A stretch of DNA of 23,849 bases from a virus: the IMG/VR virus record IMGVR_UViG_3300008106_000032, positions 1 to 23,849 of that record. The stretch is one strand, 5' to 3'. The notes under the pieces were generated by a model. It was not told the origin of the DNA. It saw nothing but the letters and a program-made list of their open reading frames with translations, and did no database searches. The position numbers and the translations under genes were made by a program. Below are positions 14,136 to 20,470 of this stretch, piece by piece (position 1 is the first letter of the stretch; each line of letters starts with the position of its first letter).

Positions 14136-14809
14136 TCACGCTAGAATTTGATGATGAGGGCAATGTGGTGCGCAAGCCCAAGGAAAAGAAGAGCCAGAGC
14201 TTTCACTTTGTCCCCCGTAGCCTTGGCGAAGGGGGAAAGCCACCTGCAACCGGAAACCCGCAACCGGAAACCACCAACCCATCAAACCTTGAACTTGCCA
14301 CACTGCAAGCACAGTACGCCAGCATAAAGCTGCAGCGCGATAGGCTCAGCACCAGCATTGCGCCAATGGTAGAGAGCATCCGCGTAAAGCTATTGGCCGA
14401 AAGCCCGGAACTGGCAGCGGCCTTTATGCGTGGCGATATGCCCATGCCTGAGTTGCGCGAACTGCGCGGCAAGATTGATGCCGTGCAAGAGCAGATGATG
14501 GAAGTGTTTGACAAGATTGAACACGTGAAAAAGTACGGCACGCTGCCACCACCTGCCGAGCATAAAGTGCTGAGTGGCGAAGGTGACGATATCAAGGCCA
14601 CTCGCCATGACATACGCAGGCTAGATGACCTGATCTACAAAACCAACAAAAAGCTGGAAGATGCCGTGGGCAAAACCGTAAAGGCCGACCGCAAGCTGGA
14701 TTGGATAGAAAAGAAAGCACTGGCCGAGGCACAGCGCGATGAGTTGAAGCATAAAATTAAACGATTGGAGTATGAGCAAAGAGCTAAGGCAAGCCAACAA
14801 AACGGCTGA
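14132..14809 (+). CDS. Coiled-coil phage protein carrying an in-frame palindromic insertion, 225 aa
   Basis: A 225-residue highly charged protein. Residues about 52-95 and 107-135 (RGKIDAVQEQMMEVFDKIEHVKK) and the C-terminal 170-225 region (IYKTNKKLEDAVGKTVKADRKLDWIEKKALAEAQRDELKHKIKRLEYEQ) are coiled-coil-like. Residues 24-50 (FHFVPRSLGEGGKPPATGNPQPETTN) do not resemble the rest; they are encoded by the 36-base palindromic element plus a CAACCGGAAACC tandem. The gene sits directly before small terminase, overlapping it by 38 bases. It might be a packaging accessory or scaffold-like protein, but this is only context. The frame stays open through the repeat, so the insertion appears tolerated in a low-complexity linker. 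Confidence 0.65.
   Translation: MITLEFDDEGNVVRKPKEKKSQSFHFVPRSLGEGGKPPATGNPQPETTNPSNLELATLQAQYASIKLQRDRLSTSIAPMVESIRVKLLAESPELAAAFMRGDMPMPELRELRGKIDAVQEQMMEVFDKIEHVKKYGTLPPPAEHKVLSGEGDDIKATRHDIRRLDDLIYKTNKKLEDAVGKTVKADRKLDWIEKKALAEAQRDELKHKIKRLEYEQRAKASQQNG
14201..14236 (+). repeat. 36-bp palindromic element, intragenic copy 1
   Basis: The 36 bases beginning TTTCACTTTGTCCCCC and ending GCGAAGGGGGA are identical to 20058-20093. Inside, TCCCCC (14211-14216) pairs with GGGGGA (14231-14236) around GTAGCCTTGGCGAA. In both copies the element is read in the same frame as FHFVPRSLGEGG. Related shorter copies lie outside genes at 870-895 and 988-1011. Confidence 0.85.
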
Positions 14810-15323
14810 TAGCGTCTTCGATCGGATTTATAAGTTCCACCACTCTTCAAAATCGAAAGTTGAGCTAACAGCCGAAGAAAAAGGTATCTGCGAGCGATGG
14901 GAAAAGGCTTGGCTGTTGCTCACCACTGCCAATCCAGATAAAAAGGTAGCCGATGAGATAAAAAATATCTACGACATCAGCATATCTACTGCCTACGATG
15001 ATCTTCGTCATGCCAAAATGTTGTATGGAGATCCGCGCATAGCTACCAAGCAAATGAGTCGATCGATAGCTGCATCGATGGCCCTCACCAAACACAAAGA
15101 GGCCGATGAAAGAGGTGACCATGACATGGCGGAGCGGTACTTCAACCGTTGGCTGGAAATCACCGGAGTGAAAGATCACTCAGATGGCGAAACGATGGGC
15201 GATATGGTGAAGAAGTTTAAGGCTCACCAAATAGTGATCGTGAGCAACATGAACGACTTGCAAGCCGAGGCAGAGAAGCTAAGAGACCAGATTACGATCG
15301 ATATCCCTCATGCGGAAGGCTAA
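14772..15323 (+). CDS. Terminase small subunit (putative)
   Basis: The small terminase recognises phage DNA for packaging and regulates the large subunit. The 183-residue protein contains a helix-turn-helix-like segment at about residues 58-82 (KVADEIKNIYDISISTAYDDLRHAK), in which a phage-type 'xxxVAxxIxxxYxISxxTAYxDLxxA' pattern is clear, followed by helical segments suited to oligomerisation (AASMALTKHKEADERGDHDMAERYFNRWLEITG). It lies directly before large terminase and overlaps it by 14 bases. It overlaps the upstream gene by 38 bases. The small subunit diverges fast, so the name rests on the helix-turn-helix and on gene order. Confidence 0.7.
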   Translation: MSKELRQANKTADSVFDRIYKFHHSSKSKVELTAEEKGICERWEKAWLLLTTANPDKKVADEIKNIYDISISTAYDDLRHAKMLYGDPRIATKQMSRSIAASMALTKHKEADERGDHDMAERYFNRWLEITGVKDHSDGETMGDMVKKFKAHQIVIVSNMNDLQAEAEKLRDQITIDIPHAEG

Positions 15324-16821
15324 GCCCACAGTGATACAGCGCTACCTTAACCCGGTGGCGCAAATGTATTTGATCAGCCAAATACCTTACTCGGTGTTGT
15401 TGGCAGGCCGTGGCTTTAGTAAGAGCTTTACCAATGGGCTAAGCCAGGCAAACAAGGTGGCCCTTATGCCGCGCAGTGTAGGGCTTTTTACCAGTCCCAC
15501 GTATTCGATGATCTACACCAAAACGCTCATACCAATGAAGGCCGCTTGGGAGCAGCACCTTGGCTACATTGAGGGCGTGCATTATGTAGTGGGCAAAACC
15601 CCGCCAAACCATTTTGCAAGGCCGTGGCACAAGCCGCACAGATATGAGAATGTAGTCACTTTCTGGAATGGTAGAACAGTTGTTTTCGGTAGCTTCGATA
15701 GGCCCGCGCTCATCAGCGGTGGATCTTACGATGATGTGGAGAATGATGAGTGTTATCTGATCGACAAAGAAGATTATGATAACTATGTGATCCCAACTGT
15801 GAGGGGCACGCACCCGAGTTTCAAAGATGTACCAATACACCTGCAGCAAAAGTTTAGCAGCTCACTGCCCTTTAAAAACCAAGGGGAGTATCTGTTTGAT
15901 TTTTACGCCAAGAGCAAGAGCAACCCGGAGATGTATTTTTTTATTGGCTGGGAGCCAAACGCAAAGGTGCAACTGGGCAGCACGTGGATGAACGTAAACG
16001 TGCTGGGCAAAAAGGCCATTCTACAAATGGAGGCCGAGATGATGGAGACATCGGCTAAAATCATGATCCACAACCAGAAGATTGCCAATTGGGGCAATGT
16101 GTTTTATCCTAACCTGGATAAGCGGCACTGGTACACGCCTATTGCAAATGATAAGGTAATCAGCGCGCCTTTGGGTGCATCAGTTAAGCGAGATGCCACG
16201 TATGATATCGGCACAGATAACTATGACCCTACCATGCCGCTACACATTAGCCATGATTGGGGTTGGTTCAATTGTATCACCATTGATCAGCAATACCCTA
16301 AGGAGATCCGCTTTGTCAATACCATGCACGTGCGCAACCCCAAGACTATTGATGATCTGGCAGATGAGTTCATTGAGTACTACCGCATGCACCAATACAA
16401 GCGCGTGTATCAGTGGGGTGATAAGAGCGGCAATGATGTGAAGGCTAACAATAAGCTCAACTACTTCGAACAGTTTGCCGATCGATTGATAGCTAAAGGC
16501 TGGGCAGTATATAGGCAGAAGGTAGGTGATGTCGAACACATGGAGCGGCACCGCTTCATTGCCAACCTACACGCAGAAGAAGACAAACGCTTCCCACGCA
16601 TCAGGTACAGCACACGCTGCGCTGATCTGCGCGTTGCATTGGAGTCTACCCAAATCAATAAGGATGACAAGAAGGATAAGAGTAGCGAGGATCCTAAGAG
16701 TGGCATCAAGCCAGAGCATGCCACCCACTACACCGATGCACATGACTATCGCATCTACCATGCGCTCAAGTCCCTCGAAAGTAAGGACCATGGAGTAGAT
16801 CAATACTCCATCAGCATTTAA
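15310..16821 (+). CDS. terL: Terminase large subunit
   Basis: The large terminase is the ATPase that pumps DNA into the procapsid and the nuclease that cuts the concatemer. Length (503 aa) fits. Motifs: a Walker-A-like loop at residues 32-40 (AGRGFSKSF), with serine where a glycine is usual; a Walker-B-type acidic cluster around 141-147 (DDVENDE); and in the C-terminal nuclease domain acidic residues D316 (HISHDWGWF), D371 (WGDKSGND) and D476/D479 (HYTDAHDY) fitting an RNase-H-like catalytic triad. The start ATG 15310 overlaps small terminase. It closes the operon, being followed by 122 bases of non-coding sequence and the convergent integrase gene. Confidence 0.85.
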   Translation: MRKAKPTVIQRYLNPVAQMYLISQIPYSVLLAGRGFSKSFTNGLSQANKVALMPRSVGLFTSPTYSMIYTKTLIPMKAAWEQHLGYIEGVHYVVGKTPPNHFARPWHKPHRYENVVTFWNGRTVVFGSFDRPALISGGSYDDVENDECYLIDKEDYDNYVIPTVRGTHPSFKDVPIHLQQKFSSSLPFKNQGEYLFDFYAKSKSNPEMYFFIGWEPNAKVQLGSTWMNVNVLGKKAILQMEAEMMETSAKIMIHNQKIANWGNVFYPNLDKRHWYTPIANDKVISAPLGASVKRDATYDIGTDNYDPTMPLHISHDWGWFNCITIDQQYPKEIRFVNTMHVRNPKTIDDLADEFIEYYRMHQYKRVYQWGDKSGNDVKANNKLNYFEQFADRLIAKGWAVYRQKVGDVEHMERHRFIANLHAEEDKRFPRIRYSTRCADLRVALESTQINKDDKKDKSSEDPKSGIKPEHATHYTDAHDYRIYHALKSLESKDHGVDQYSISI

Positions 16822-16943
16822 ATTCATATTTCTCTAAAAAATCAAATTGGCGACCGCCATATAGGGCAAGGCACGGGCTTCGGAAGGACTTGCAACCTTG
16901 ACAAAATGGATTTTAAAAGGCAATTTTTTGACAGTCAACGGAA
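16822..16943. other. Non-coding gap between terminase and integrase, possible attP region
   Basis: 122 bases between two convergent genes. It holds the near-palindromes GGCGACCGCC (16850-16859) and TTGACAGTCAA (16928-16938). No clear rho-independent terminator is visible. Integrase-adjacent gaps often carry attP, but no core can be identified without the bacterial sequence. Confidence 0.35.
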
Positions 16944-18095
16944 TCACCCGTTTTTTATCGGAATTGAGAACATTTTTTTCTTCGCTTGGATTAGATTTTT
17001 GTGAGATGTGTGGATATAACCCATAGAGGTTTTAATACTCCCGTGGCCCATCATCTTTTGAGTTTCTGCAAGGTGTCCGGTTTCTGCCATTAGCGTTCCA
17101 AAGGTGTGGCGGCTGGTGTGGTAACTTACTTTTTTGGGAATGTCGAGAGCGGCCGCAATTTTTTTGAGCGTCCTATTCACTACTTGGTCGGCATACGGGC
17201 GAAATATTCTACCTGTTGTTTGTTTAGGTAGGTATTGCATCTCGCTACCGAGTGGAACGATCACAGGTTCATTCTTGCTTTTCGTTTTTTCAGGTATGTA
17301 AGAGAGCAACCCATCGTTTACATTTTCCCAGGTCAATAGCTTAACATCTGAAATGCGAACGCCAGTGAAACAACTAAACAAAAAGTATTGCAATACCTTT
17401 CGGTGGCCGGCCTTGCAATCTTCGCTCAGGTAATAAGCGTGTAGTCTTGTCAGCTCATTCTGCGAAAGCGCCACTCTATTGCTTTTGAATTCCTTAATCC
17501 GTATCTGAACAAACGGATCTTCTTTGATTCGCTTTTCACGAATGGCCGCTTGCGTGTAATGCTTAACAATTTTTAACAGCTTGTTAACCGTGGCCAATGA
17601 GTTGGCCTCTTTTTTCAACAGGAAAACTTTGAAGGCCTCAATAAATTGGCCGTCAACTTCTGCAAAATCAATTAACCCTCTGAACTTGGCGAGCTTGTTG
17701 ATTACCGTCACGTGTTGCTTAACCGTGTTAGGGGCCAACAACTGCCGCGATGACTCAAGGCGGGCTTTAAAGAACTTGGTAAAATCGAGCCTATCACTGG
17801 GCCGCGAGAACTCCGCTTTAAATATTTTAGTGGTCAACCTCTTCTTTTCAATCCGGAACTGAGAGGAGATATTGTTTGCGTTGGTGAGAGCGATAGCAAT
17901 CTCAGCGTTGTAAGTTTCATGGTTGGTGCAAGTTTGCCTCACCATTTGGCCACGGTTGTCGAAATCTTTCTCGTTTAAGTAGAAGCCAACCGGCACAATT
18001 ACCCTAGCACGGTCGATGATAGCCTGCAGATAGACCCTCTTTTTGCCATCCTCCTTGATGTGATCCGATAGAATTATTTTGCAGCTAAAAGCCAT
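16944..18095 (-). CDS. int: Tyrosine recombinase, phage integrase
   Basis: Catalyses integration and excision between attP and attB. The 383-residue protein has the N-terminal arm-binding domain of Bacteroidota integrases (MAFSCKIILSDHIKEDGKKRVYLQAIIDRARVIVPVGFYLN), a SAM-like core-binding domain (about 100-200) and the catalytic domain (about 205-380). Active-site residues are visible: R247 in FTGVRISD, a candidate beta-hairpin K270 or K272, H326 and R329 in HTSRHTFGT, H351 in MMGHGSIKTS and the nucleophile Y360 in SMGYIH. All needed residues are present, so it should be active. It is transcribed toward terminase from the immunity side. The likely start is ATG at 18095. Confidence 0.92.
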   Translation of the reverse strand: MAFSCKIILSDHIKEDGKKRVYLQAIIDRARVIVPVGFYLNEKDFDNRGQMVRQTCTNHETYNAEIAIALTNANNISSQFRIEKKRLTTKIFKAEFSRPSDRLDFTKFFKARLESSRQLLAPNTVKQHVTVINKLAKFRGLIDFAEVDGQFIEAFKVFLLKKEANSLATVNKLLKIVKHYTQAAIREKRIKEDPFVQIRIKEFKSNRVALSQNELTRLHAYYLSEDCKAGHRKVLQYFLFSCFTGVRISDVKLLTWENVNDGLLSYIPEKTKSKNEPVIVPLGSEMQYLPKQTTGRIFRPYADQVVNRTLKKIAAALDIPKKVSYHTSRHTFGTLMAETGHLAETQKMMGHGSIKTSMGYIHTSHKNLIQAKKKMFSIPIKNG

Positions 18096-18145
18096 GGCGG
18101 TTCTTTTTTACTGTTTGTAAGCTATTTTGAAGCGAGACTCCCAAA

Positions 18146-18180
18146 AAATACCCGCTTTCTGTATTGGAAAGCGGGTATTT
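18146..18180 (-). terminator. Strong terminator between repressor and integrase
   Basis: A perfect 14-base stem, AAATACCCGCTTTC (18146-18159) with GAAAGCGGGTATTT (18167-18180), and a seven-base loop. On the minus strand it ends in TATTTTTT, a good U tract, so it stops leftward transcription after the repressor, before integrase. Integrase then needs its own promoter between about 18096 and 18145. Confidence 0.85.
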
Positions 18181-18187
18181 GATAAAA

Positions 18188-18232
18188 TTAGGCGTTCTTG
18201 TAGTCCGTACGGAACTCCACACCACCGCCCAT
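18188..18232 (-). CDS. Possible 14-residue small ORF ending just before the terminator
   Basis: An in-frame ATG to TAA encodes MGGGVEFRTDYKNA, with the TAA seven bases before the terminator stem. It lacks a visible ribosome binding site and is preceded by an in-frame stop. The arrangement (reading frame directly followed by a perfect terminator) resembles the 3' end of a gene. It may be a tiny peptide gene, a trapped gene end or chance. Confidence 0.25.
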   Translation of the reverse strand: MGGGVEFRTDYKNA

Positions 18233-18299
18233 TTTCTACCAGATAACCCATCATTCATGCCATTTTTATAAATCCCTTGAAGCCATTGTGAAGCAAGAG

Positions 18300-18653
18300 T
18301 CATCCCTTCCTCAGTTTAGTTTTTCCTTCATTACTTCTAGCAAAATTTTTTAGCGCATCGCGCTCCTCCATACATTCAATCAGTTTCTTGCGGCACTCGG
18401 CCAGTTCGGCCACCACGCCATAGGCTGGCGTAGGCTCTTCTTCCACTGGCGTAGGCTTCTCTTCAAACATCATGCTGATCAGGTTCTCCCCAAAAACCTC
18501 CTTCCATTTGATGGCAACATCAAATGAGGGCATTCTTCCTTCCGTATATTGACGAATACCTGACCCAGTTATACCGCCCAGCAATCTTCCAAGAGCTGCC
18601 TTACCTCCTACTTTTTCAATTTTTTCTATCAGAATATCAGATAGTTGTCTCAC
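18300..18653 (-). CDS. Phage repressor with N-terminal DNA-binding domain, 117 aa
   Basis: Probable lysogeny repressor. The start is GTG at 18653; an in-frame stop lies four codons upstream, so no ATG start is possible there. Residues 5-62 (DILIEKIEKVGGKAALGRLLGGITGSGIRQYTEGRMPSFDVAIKWKEVFG) form a helix-turn-helix of lambda/XRE type, where 'KAALGRLLGG ... SGIRQYTEG' is the recognition pair. A proline/glutamate linker (EEKPTPVEEEPTPAYG) leads to a C-terminal charged helix (ELAECRKKLIECMEERDALKNFAR) for dimerisation. No peptidase domain is seen, so RecA-stimulated self-cleavage is unlikely; inactivation probably needs the antirepressor. It diverges from the Cro-like gene across palindromic operators. 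Confidence 0.75.
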   Translation of the reverse strand: MRQLSDILIEKIEKVGGKAALGRLLGGITGSGIRQYTEGRMPSFDVAIKWKEVFGENLISMMFEEKPTPVEEEPTPAYGVVAELAECRKKLIECMEERDALKNFARSNEGKTKLRKG

Positions 18654-18656
18654 AAA

Positions 18657-18719
18657 CGAAAATTAATTACTGTTTTTTCTTGCGTATCGGTAATTAATTA
18701 CCGACCATTGTATTACCAA
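18657..18719. promoter_or_regulatory. Operator region of the repressor/Cro switch
   Basis: The divergent gap holds a perfect 18-base palindrome TCGGTAATTAATTACCGA (18687-18704), a second related site CGAAAATTAATTACTG (18657-18672) next to the repressor start, and a partial third TATTACCAAT (18710-18719). Multiple graded operators in such a gap are typical of phage repressor/Cro switches. The centre sites lie about 30 bases apart. The likely ligands are the products of 18300-18653 and 18735-18965. Confidence 0.8.
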
Positions 18720-18721
18720 TT

Positions 18722-18729
18722 CAAATATA
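18722..18729 (-). promoter_or_regulatory. Putative -7 box of the repressor promoter
   Basis: On the minus strand TATATTTG matches the TAnnTTTG box. It lies about 70 bases upstream of the repressor GTG, so the operators at 18657-18719 would sit downstream of it or cover the start. No clear TTTG at the usual upstream distance was found, so the promoter call is weak. Confidence 0.4.
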
Positions 18730-18734
18730 ACAAT

Positions 18735-18965
18735 ATGACAATTAGCGAAGAACAGCGCAAGAGAATTTCTATGCACCTGCCAGATACCTTTCGCGCCATC
18801 ATTGCCGAAAAGACAGGCTACAGCCAAAGTATGGTTAGCAAGGTGCTGCACAATGGCCAACCAAATGCCGTGGTGGCCGAGGCACTTATAGAGCTGGCCA
18901 TGAAAACCAAGTTGGAAAAAGAAAAAGAGCATAAGCGCTTGAGCCGTTTGGCAGAGCAATTATAG
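18735..18965 (+). CDS. Cro-like DNA-binding protein, 76 aa
   Basis: I chose ATG 18735: the longer frame (from 18645) would run across the operators and overlap the repressor start. The 76-residue protein has a helix-turn-helix (residues 18-45, TFRAIIAEKTGYSQSMVSKVLHNG) of the Cro/XRE type and a lysine-rich C-terminal helix (MKTKLEKEKEHKRLSRLAEQL). It is the first plus-strand gene after the divergent switch, so it most likely represses the lysogenic promoter and begins early transcription. Confidence 0.75.
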   Translation: MTISEEQRKRISMHLPDTFRAIIAEKTGYSQSMVSKVLHNGQPNAVVAEALIELAMKTKLEKEKEHKRLSRLAEQL

Positions 18966-19000
18966 CCTACACCCTTTTATCAAAAATTAAAATCAACCCA

Positions 19001-19028
19001 GTGGGCGCACATAGGTGATAACGCCCAC
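19001..19028 (+). terminator. Stem-loop before the antirepressor gene
   Basis: GTGGGCG (19001-19007) pairs perfectly with CGCCCAC (19022-19028) around 14 bases, in the 80-base gap between the Cro-like stop and the antirepressor start (ATG 19046). No T tract follows, so it may be an attenuator, a processing site or a binding site for a regulator instead of a simple terminator. Confidence 0.5.
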
Positions 19029-19045
19029 GCACTAAACCTTACATC

Positions 19046-19576
19046 ATGCAAACACCAACCGACAAATTTCTAGAGTTCAACGGCAAGGTCATCTACTTCC
19101 TAGCCAAAGATGGCCAGTATTGGATTGCCTTAAGGCCAATATGTGAAGCCCTTAATGTTGATTATAACCGCCAGTTTCAGAACCTAAAAAATGACGAAAT
19201 ACTAAATCAACTGTTTGCTAAACAGCAAATGGTTGGGGCCGATAACAAGCTCCGCAAAATGGTGAGTTTGCCCGAGCGGTACATCTACGGCTGGCTCTTC
19301 TCCATCCGCAGCGAAAGCCCCGAGCTGCTGCAATACAAGCGCGAGTGCTACAACCTTTTGTTCGAACACTTCCACGGCAAAATAACCAGCCGCGAAACGC
19401 TCATCGGCAAAAAAACGCAGAGCAAGCTAGAGCATGACAAGCTAATGGCCGCCATACGCGCCATGCCCGAAGGCCAAAAAGCGTTTGAGCTAGAGAAGAT
19501 CATCCGCCTGTGCAATGCCGGGTTAAAGGAGTTAGACAACGAGATAGTACAAAATCAACTCCCTCTTTTTGTATGA
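19046..19576 (+). CDS. Phage antirepressor (P22 AR_N-type N-terminal domain)
   Basis: A 176-residue protein with the antirepressor N-domain pattern at residues about 6-112: FLEFNGKVIYFLAKDGQYWIALRPICEALNVDYNRQFQNLKND, then MVSLPERYIYGWLFSIR and ELLQYKRECYNLLFEHFHGK. Proteins with this domain bind and inactivate phage repressors, or act as regulators in early lysis. The C-terminal part (SRETLIGKKTQSKLEHDKLMAAIRAMPEGQKAFELEKIIRL) is helical and charged. The location next to the switch strengthens the call: with no cleavable repressor domain, induction would depend on this type of protein. It ends in an ATGA overlap with the next gene. Confidence 0.8.
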   Translation: MQTPTDKFLEFNGKVIYFLAKDGQYWIALRPICEALNVDYNRQFQNLKNDEILNQLFAKQQMVGADNKLRKMVSLPERYIYGWLFSIRSESPELLQYKRECYNLLFEHFHGKITSRETLIGKKTQSKLEHDKLMAAIRAMPEGQKAFELEKIIRLCNAGLKELDNEIVQNQLPLFV

Positions 19577-19908
19577 AAACCCGCACCATACTCAACCCAA
19601 AAAAGATCGACTACCTCATGTACCATCTGGTCGATGGCTTTGAAGTAACGCGCAGGGGCCTAAAGCAAACACTCATGCAGGGCGCCATCACACTCGATGA
19701 GTATCACGATCTCGTAGAGCGCAACCAAGATCGCCTCATTGCACGCATCAAAGACTTTCGCATTGCCAATAAGCTGCTCTCTATACTTTTCGCCTGCATC
19801 TTCTCCTACATGCAAGTCAATGGCGATGACCTTGACATGCGCAGAAGCAGTCGCGCACGCGGCAGAAGGAGAAACGAGAGCAATCAAATCTTAAATCAAA
19901 AATCATAG
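19573..19908 (+). CDS. Small phage protein with a hydrophobic segment and arginine-rich tail, 111 aa
   Basis: The start is ATG 19573, overlapping the antirepressor stop; the longer frame from 19510 is unlikely. The first 70 residues are helical and charged (PKKIDYLMYHLVDGFEVTRRGLKQTLMQGAITLDEYHDLVERNQDRLIARIKDFRIANK). A hydrophobic stretch follows (LLSILFACIFSYMQV, about residues 73-87), then a basic tail MRRSSRARGRRRNESN. Membrane association with the arginine-rich end in the cytoplasm is possible. Function unknown; early-region context. Confidence 0.65.
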   Translation: MKTRTILNPKKIDYLMYHLVDGFEVTRRGLKQTLMQGAITLDEYHDLVERNQDRLIARIKDFRIANKLLSILFACIFSYMQVNGDDLDMRRSSRARGRRRNESNQILNQKS

Positions 19909-19910
19909 AT

Positions 19911-20159
19911 ATGTACATCGTAAAATTTGAAACCCGCAAGTACGAATTCACCGACAAAGTATATGCCGATGGCCTCGCCAAAACATGGGGTGGAACCGTA
20001 GAGTACAAATCCATCTGCGGAGACCCCAACTGCCACTGCGAAACACCCTGCAAAAGTTTTCACTTTGTCCCCCGTAGCCTTGGCGAAGGGGGATCACCAG
20101 CAACTGGCAACCGGCCAGCTATTGACGAGCCTATCGATGAAATGTATTACATCAAATAA
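19911..20159 (+). CDS. Small early protein with four-cysteine cluster and palindromic insertion, 82 aa
   Basis: Two bases after the preceding stop. Residues 1-47 read MYIVKFETRKYEFTDKVY followed by GGTVEY and a cysteine cluster, C36, C41, C43 and C47 (C-x4-C-x-C-x3-C), which could bind a metal. Residues 49-60 (SFHFVPRSLGEG) come from the 36-base palindromic element at 20058-20093, and the remainder (PATGNRPAIDEPIDEMYYIK) resembles a low-complexity tail. The protein is likely 50-60 residues in its original form, extended by the repeat. Function unknown. Confidence 0.6.
   Translation: MYIVKFETRKYEFTDKVYADGLAKTWGGTVEYKSICGDPNCHCETPCKSFHFVPRSLGEGGSPATGNRPAIDEPIDEMYYIK
20058..20093 (+). repeat. 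36-bp palindromic element, intragenic copy 2
   Basis: Identical over 36 bases to 14201-14236, in the same orientation and in the same reading frame (SFHFVPRSLGEGG). TCCCCC and GGGGGA arms flank the core GTAGCCTTGGCGAA. After the element both copies continue with CCA-rich and GCAAC/TGG-type sequence, so homology extends weakly beyond it. Confidence 0.85.
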
Positions 20160-20166
20160 AAACCCT

Positions 20167-20322
20167 ATGAACATCCGCATCCTCACCCGCAAAGATTGGG
20201 TACAGTTCGCCAGCATCATGCTCTTACTTCTTGCATTCGGCTTTAGCTCGTTTGCCTTTGGCGCACTCATGCAATACAAACACCGCCTCGTCCAAAAACA
20301 CCTACACCATGCAAGCTATTGA
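20167..20322 (+). CDS. Small membrane protein, 51 aa
   Basis: ATG 20167 follows the previous stop by seven bases; the longer frame from 20065 overlaps the palindromic element and is less likely. MNIRILTRKDWVQF leads into one membrane helix (about residues 15-34, ASIMLLLLAFGFSSFAFGAL) and a basic end (QYKHRLVQKHLHHASY). It overlaps the next gene by 14 bases. Function unknown. Confidence 0.6.
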   Translation: MNIRILTRKDWVQFASIMLLLLAFGFSSFAFGALMQYKHRLVQKHLHHASY

Positions 20323-20470
20323 ACTCAAAGAGCTGAAAGACGAGATCACCAAGCGCAAGGCATACCACAGCCCCTTTCAGCTGCGTGCCTACCGCAAGCT
20401 CTACCGAAAATTGAAAAAGAAACTTTTGCAAACACCACCAACATCCACCAACCAACTTAAACTACTATGA
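20309..20470 (+). CDS. Small basic early protein, 53 aa
   Basis: ATG 20309 lies within the preceding small gene and the stop overlaps the next start (ATGA). The protein is lysine/arginine-rich (MQAIELKELKDEITKRKAYHSPFQLRAYRKLYRKLKKKLLQ) and predicted helical, with a PPTSTNQLKLL tail. The composition could suit nucleic-acid binding, but there is no motif. The longer frame from 20231 runs through the neighbour. Confidence 0.5.
   Translation: MQAIELKELKDEITKRKAYHSPFQLRAYRKLYRKLKKKLLQTPPTSTNQLKLL

Noticed and set aside
16880-16915. T-arm-like sequence AAGGTTGCAAGTCCTT on the minus strand in the terL-int gap, as a tRNA fragment or att core
   Set aside because: The loop does not fit TTCRANY and the closing C is missing; the remaining tRNA structure is not present.
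18085-18303. Minus-strand 72-residue frame overlapping the repressor stop by ATGA
   Set aside because: It runs through the strong terminator and the integrase start; the encoded sequence across the stem (KYPLSNTESGYFLG) is just the hairpin in translation.
13869-20159. Diversity-generating retroelement or CRISPR array suggested by repeated sequences
   Set aside because: No reverse transcriptase, no template/variable repeat pair with adenine changes, and repeats are not regularly spaced.
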